Origin: JAHRAW01 sp963693025
GTDB taxonomy: Bacteria > Pseudomonadota > Gammaproteobacteria > Arenicellales > Poriferihabitantaceae
Direction of reading: 5' to 3'
Assembly: GCA_963693025.1 (NCBI GenBank)
Contig: OY843749.1
Location: forward strand, 1,984,001-2,048,000
Length of the DNA stretch: 64,000 nt
Every line of letters starts with the position of its first letter. The stretch's first letter is position 1. The translations under genes and the position numbers were made by a program. This document shows positions 61,605 through 64,000 of the stretch, piece after piece. Under the pieces are notes generated by a model. It saw nothing but the letters and a program-made list of their open reading frames with translations, made no database searches and was not told the origin of the DNA.

Positions 61605-62214
61605 GGCGGCCGCGGCGCAACTCGAACTGTTGCCGCACGGTCATGTCCATCAGGTCGCGCCGATGCTCAACGATCACCAATATCAATGCGCCCTGCGCCC
61701 AGCGATTTAGAAAAACCCCGAGTTTTTCAAGCTCAGCCGCATCGAGTCCGGCGGAAGGCTCGTCCAGAAAAAGCAGCCTGGGTTTGGCGAGTAGCGCGCG
61801 CACCACTTCCGCCTTGCGCAATACCGGCGCGGGCGCTTGCGCCGGGAAACGGTCGAGATAGGCGTTGACGCCGCTGTCTTGCAGCATGTCCGCCCTGGTT
61901 TGCGCGTCGGTGTTTTTGTCGTATAACTGCTCGCCGAGCGGGGCGGATGGCTGCATGCGCACGCTCTGGAATGTTCGGCGGATGCCAAGCCGGGCGACCC
62001 GCCAGGGTGGCAGGCGGTGATACGACTTGCCGTCGAGACTGATGCCGCCGCTGTCAGCCGCCACAAACCCGGTCGCTATATTGATTAGGGTGGATTTTCC
62101 GCTTCCATTGCCGCCGCTGAGACCGATTCGGTCGCCCGGTTTAAGCGTCAGATTGACTCCTTCGAGCACGTCGATGCCGCCGAAAGATTTACGGATGTCG
62201 TTGCATTCAAACAT
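61579..62214 (-). CDS. livG: Branched-chain-type ABC transporter ATPase (LivG-like), degenerate signature
   Basis: 211 residues, shorter than typical LivG (about 255). Walker A is SGGNGSGKST, the Q loop is in GIRRTFQSVRM, Walker B LLFLDEPSAGLD, and the switch His in VIVEHRRDLMD. The LSGGQ/LSYGQ signature is missing: the equivalent place reads APAPVLRKAEVVRALL. Two ATP sites in a LivF–LivG dimer need each signature, so one may be inactive. It overlaps livM by 8 bp. Confidence 0.8.
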   Translation of the reverse strand: MFECNDIRKSFGGIDVLEGVNLTLKPGDRIGLSGGNGSGKSTLINIATGFVAADSGGISLDGKSYHRLPPWRVARLGIRRTFQSVRMQPSAPLGEQLYDKNTDAQTRADMLQDSGVNAYLDRFPAQAPAPVLRKAEVVRALLAKPRLLFLDEPSAGLDAAELEKLGVFLNRWAQGALILVIVEHRRDLMDMTVRQQFELRRGRLVGITAGA

Positions 62215-63106
62215 CGCGCCGGCGCATCCACGCCTTCAGCCTGTGCACCGTTTGGGGTCCGAGGATTCCCTCCGGGCGGAAAATCAGCAGCAGCGCAACC
62301 AGTCCGCCGAACACGATCATCCGGTATTGCGACAACGCGCGGATGCTTTCCAGAATTCCGATGTCCAGGGCGACGCCGAGCAACGGTCCGAGCGGCGTGC
62401 CGAGCCCGCCGATGATGGCGTAGGCGAGGCTGTGCACGCCGAGCATGATGCCGAACATGGCGGGCTCGATGTAACTGTTGAAATGCGCAAACAGCCCGCC
62501 GCCGAAACCGGCGAGCGCGCCCGAGGCGCTGATGAAGAGCAGGCGGTAAAAATCCGGGCGAATGCCAAGCGATTGCGCGAGGATGCCGTCCTTGCCCGCC
62601 AAGCGCGCGTTTTTCATGAATTGCGTTCGTTCCAGCCATAGAAAAACGCCCAGCAATACCAGCAGGCACAGGGATGCCAGCAGTAAAAAATCGTGAACAT
62701 CGAGGTTGTTCTCAAAAGCCCATCGAATGTTTTCAAACCCCTCGGGGCCGTCGGGTCCCGATTTGCGCCCGTTCACCTCAACCGGGAAACGAAGTTGAAG
62801 CAATGACAAGCGATAGAGTTCCGCAAAGGAGAGCGTGGCGATGGAGAAGTAAAGCCCGGACAGCCTGACCGTCAGCAAACCCAACAGCAGAGCGGCGAGC
62901 GCACCGGTCACGCAAGCGGCGAGTAGCGCCGTGATGAGGCTTCCGTGGAAGATGGCGGTGACCGTGGCGGCGATGTAAGCGCCGATGCCGAAGAACGCCT
63001 GCTGCCCGAATGACACTTCACCGACGATCAGCACCAGGTAGGCGGACAACGCCAGAAACGACAGCAGCGCCATGTTGGTTAGCACCGACGCCAGGTAGAT
63101 GCTCAT
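62207..63106 (-). CDS. livM: Branched-chain-type ABC transporter permease (LivM-like)
   Basis: 299 residues with about eight helices, the second membrane subunit. GEVSFGQQAFFGIGAYIAA is the conserved early motif, and the loop FLWLERTQFMKNARLAGKDGILAQSLGI holds the ATPase-contact region. GRKSGPDGPEGF is the family's outer loop. It begins one base after the livH stop. Confidence 0.88.
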   Translation of the reverse strand: MSIYLASVLTNMALLSFLALSAYLVLIVGEVSFGQQAFFGIGAYIAATVTAIFHGSLITALLAACVTGALAALLLGLLTVRLSGLYFSIATLSFAELYRLSLLQLRFPVEVNGRKSGPDGPEGFENIRWAFENNLDVHDFLLLASLCLLVLLGVFLWLERTQFMKNARLAGKDGILAQSLGIRPDFYRLLFISASGALAGFGGGLFAHFNSYIEPAMFGIMLGVHSLAYAIIGGLGTPLGPLLGVALDIGILESIRALSQYRMIVFGGLVALLLIFRPEGILGPQTVHRLKAWMRRRDV

Positions 63107-63107
63107 C

Positions 63108-64000
63108 TCACAACCGCTCGCCGGCGTTGCGCTCGGTGCGGTATGCCGATTTTCCGAACAGCCCGCCGGGGCGCACCAGCAAAATCAGAAACAGCAGCGC
63201 AAAGGTGGCGATGTCACGAAATTCCGCGCCAAAATGGTAAGCCACATGCGCTTCCAGCACGCCCAGTAACAGCCCGCCGAGGATGGCGCCGGGTATCGAG
63301 CCCATCCCGCCAAGCATCATCGCAACCAAGCCCTTGAAGGTGCTCCATAGCCCAAACAGCGGCGTTATCTGGCTGTCGTTGGACAGGATTAAAAATGCGG
63401 CGACGCCGCCCAGCACGCCGGCGAGCGCAAACGCGGTCAGGCCCAGGCGGCTGGTGTGGCAGCCGAGCAGGCTCGCGGTTTGGATGTTTTCCGAAGCCGC
63501 CCTCAGCAGCAGTCCGAAACGGCTTTTATACAGCAACAGGAAAACGCCGCCCATGAGCGCAAGCGCCGCCAGCAGGTGGAGCAGTTGCTCGACCCGGATG
63601 AGCAAGCCCCAGGCTTCAATCGTGTCGAGCGCCATGCCGGGAAAGTCGTGGGTTCGCCGCGGCAACAGTTGCGACGAAATCTCATCCAGTTGCATCCACA
63701 CGGCAAAACTTGAAATCATCGATGCGGTGGCGGCGCGGCGTCCCGAATGCGGCGCAAAACAAAGCCGTTCGACATAGACGCTCGCGACCGTGCCACCGAT
63801 AACCGTTGCGGCGAAAATGCCGACGACACCCCAGCCAAGATACGGCTCAAGCCAGACCGCCACCGCGCCGCCCAAAAGAAGGCAGGAGCCGTAAGCCAGG
63901 TTGATGCGCTTCATCACGCCGAAAATCAGCGAAAAGCCGAGCGCAATCAACGCATACGCGGCGCCCACCAGTAATCCGTCAAGGGTTGTTTGGACAACCT
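63108..64000 (-). CDS. livH: Branched-chain-type ABC transporter permease (LivH-like), 5' end beyond window
   Basis: The first membrane subunit; the frame continues to the right window edge, reading VVQTTLDGLLVGAAYALIAL, the usual LivH opening, so the true start lies just outside. The GTG at 63968 is internal. GFSLIFGVMKRINLAYGS is the typical helix 2 and MLGGMGSIPGAILGGLLLG the later conserved loop. The binding-protein gene is not visible. Substrate may be branched-chain amino acids, amides or another zwitterion. Confidence 0.88.
   Translation of the reverse strand, partial: VVQTTLDGLLVGAAYALIALGFSLIFGVMKRINLAYGSCLLLGGAVAVWLEPYLGWGVVGIFAATVIGGTVASVYVERLCFAPHSGRRAATASMISSFAVWMQLDEISSQLLPRRTHDFPGMALDTIEAWGLLIRVEQLLHLLAALALMGGVFLLLYKSRFGLLLRAASENIQTASLLGCHTSRLGLTAFALAGVLGGVAAFLILSNDSQITPLFGLWSTFKGLVAMMLGGMGSIPGAILGGLLLGVLEAHVAYHFGAEFRDIATFALLFLILLVRPGGLFGKSAYRTERNAGERL

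Overview
The window looks like a chromosomal segment of a GC-rich gammaproteobacterium, probably a marine or host-associated heterotroph. The basis is the block tRNAs–tig–clpP–clpX–lon–hupB–tRNA-Val/Asp–ppiD, which is typical of Gammaproteobacteria, next to many genes for osmolyte-type substrates (taurine, cysteate, aminoethylphosphonate, methylated glycines, polyamines). The lineage is inferred from gene order and protein motifs only; no database search was possible.

Layout. 1–13036: most of a giant repetitive surface autotransporter whose 5' end lies outside the window; a one-base frameshift near 867–872 splits it. 13619–14142: five tRNA genes. 14225–24361: proteostasis block (trigger factor, ClpP, ClpX, Lon, HU, PpiD) with two more tRNAs. 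24384–28329: pyrC and priA on the minus strand, followed by an AT-rich stretch with three consensus DnaA boxes. 28783–35166: a polyamine-type ABC importer operon (potDABC-like) with a short MetE-like enzyme and a small secreted protein at its 3' end. 35271–41634: taurine importer tauABC, an embedded hicBA toxin–antitoxin pair, a MocR-type regulator (probable TauR) and a TauE-type sulfite exporter. 41823–43717: an AT-rich patch with an EamA transporter between direct repeats. 44168–52724: a Fic enzyme with an operator-like array, a dimethylglycine/sarcosine dehydrogenase, a DMT transporter, a Na/Pi transporter, phnW and a divergent LysR regulator. 52775–53985: an IS110-family element. 54364–60921: an M24 ectoine-hydrolase-like enzyme, a cysteate sulfo-lyase-like enzyme, NnrU, GFA, a class III aminotransferase, GNAT, Nudix and a secreted protein. 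60954–64000: a branched-chain-type ABC importer (livFGMH), cut by the window end.

Together the metabolic genes suggest uptake and breakdown of organosulfonates (TauABC, TauR, TauE, CuyA-like, possibly the class III aminotransferase), of 2-aminoethylphosphonate (PhnW, Na/Pi transporter, LysR), and of methylated amines (DMGDH family).

The most unusual content is between genes. A mosaic repeat family starts and ends with CGTCATTCTCGA. Its full copies of about 200 bp have two hairpin arms around a GGGAATCTCCCTAAG inverted core. Arms occur in exchangeable types (A, A', B, plus an inserted D module), and the stems differ by paired compensatory changes. The IS110 element sits exactly inside one copy of the terminal sequence, flanked by CT dinucleotides, and has a structured 5' leader that may encode a bridge RNA. 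A 31-bp element shared upstream of tauA and tauE is a candidate TauR operator.
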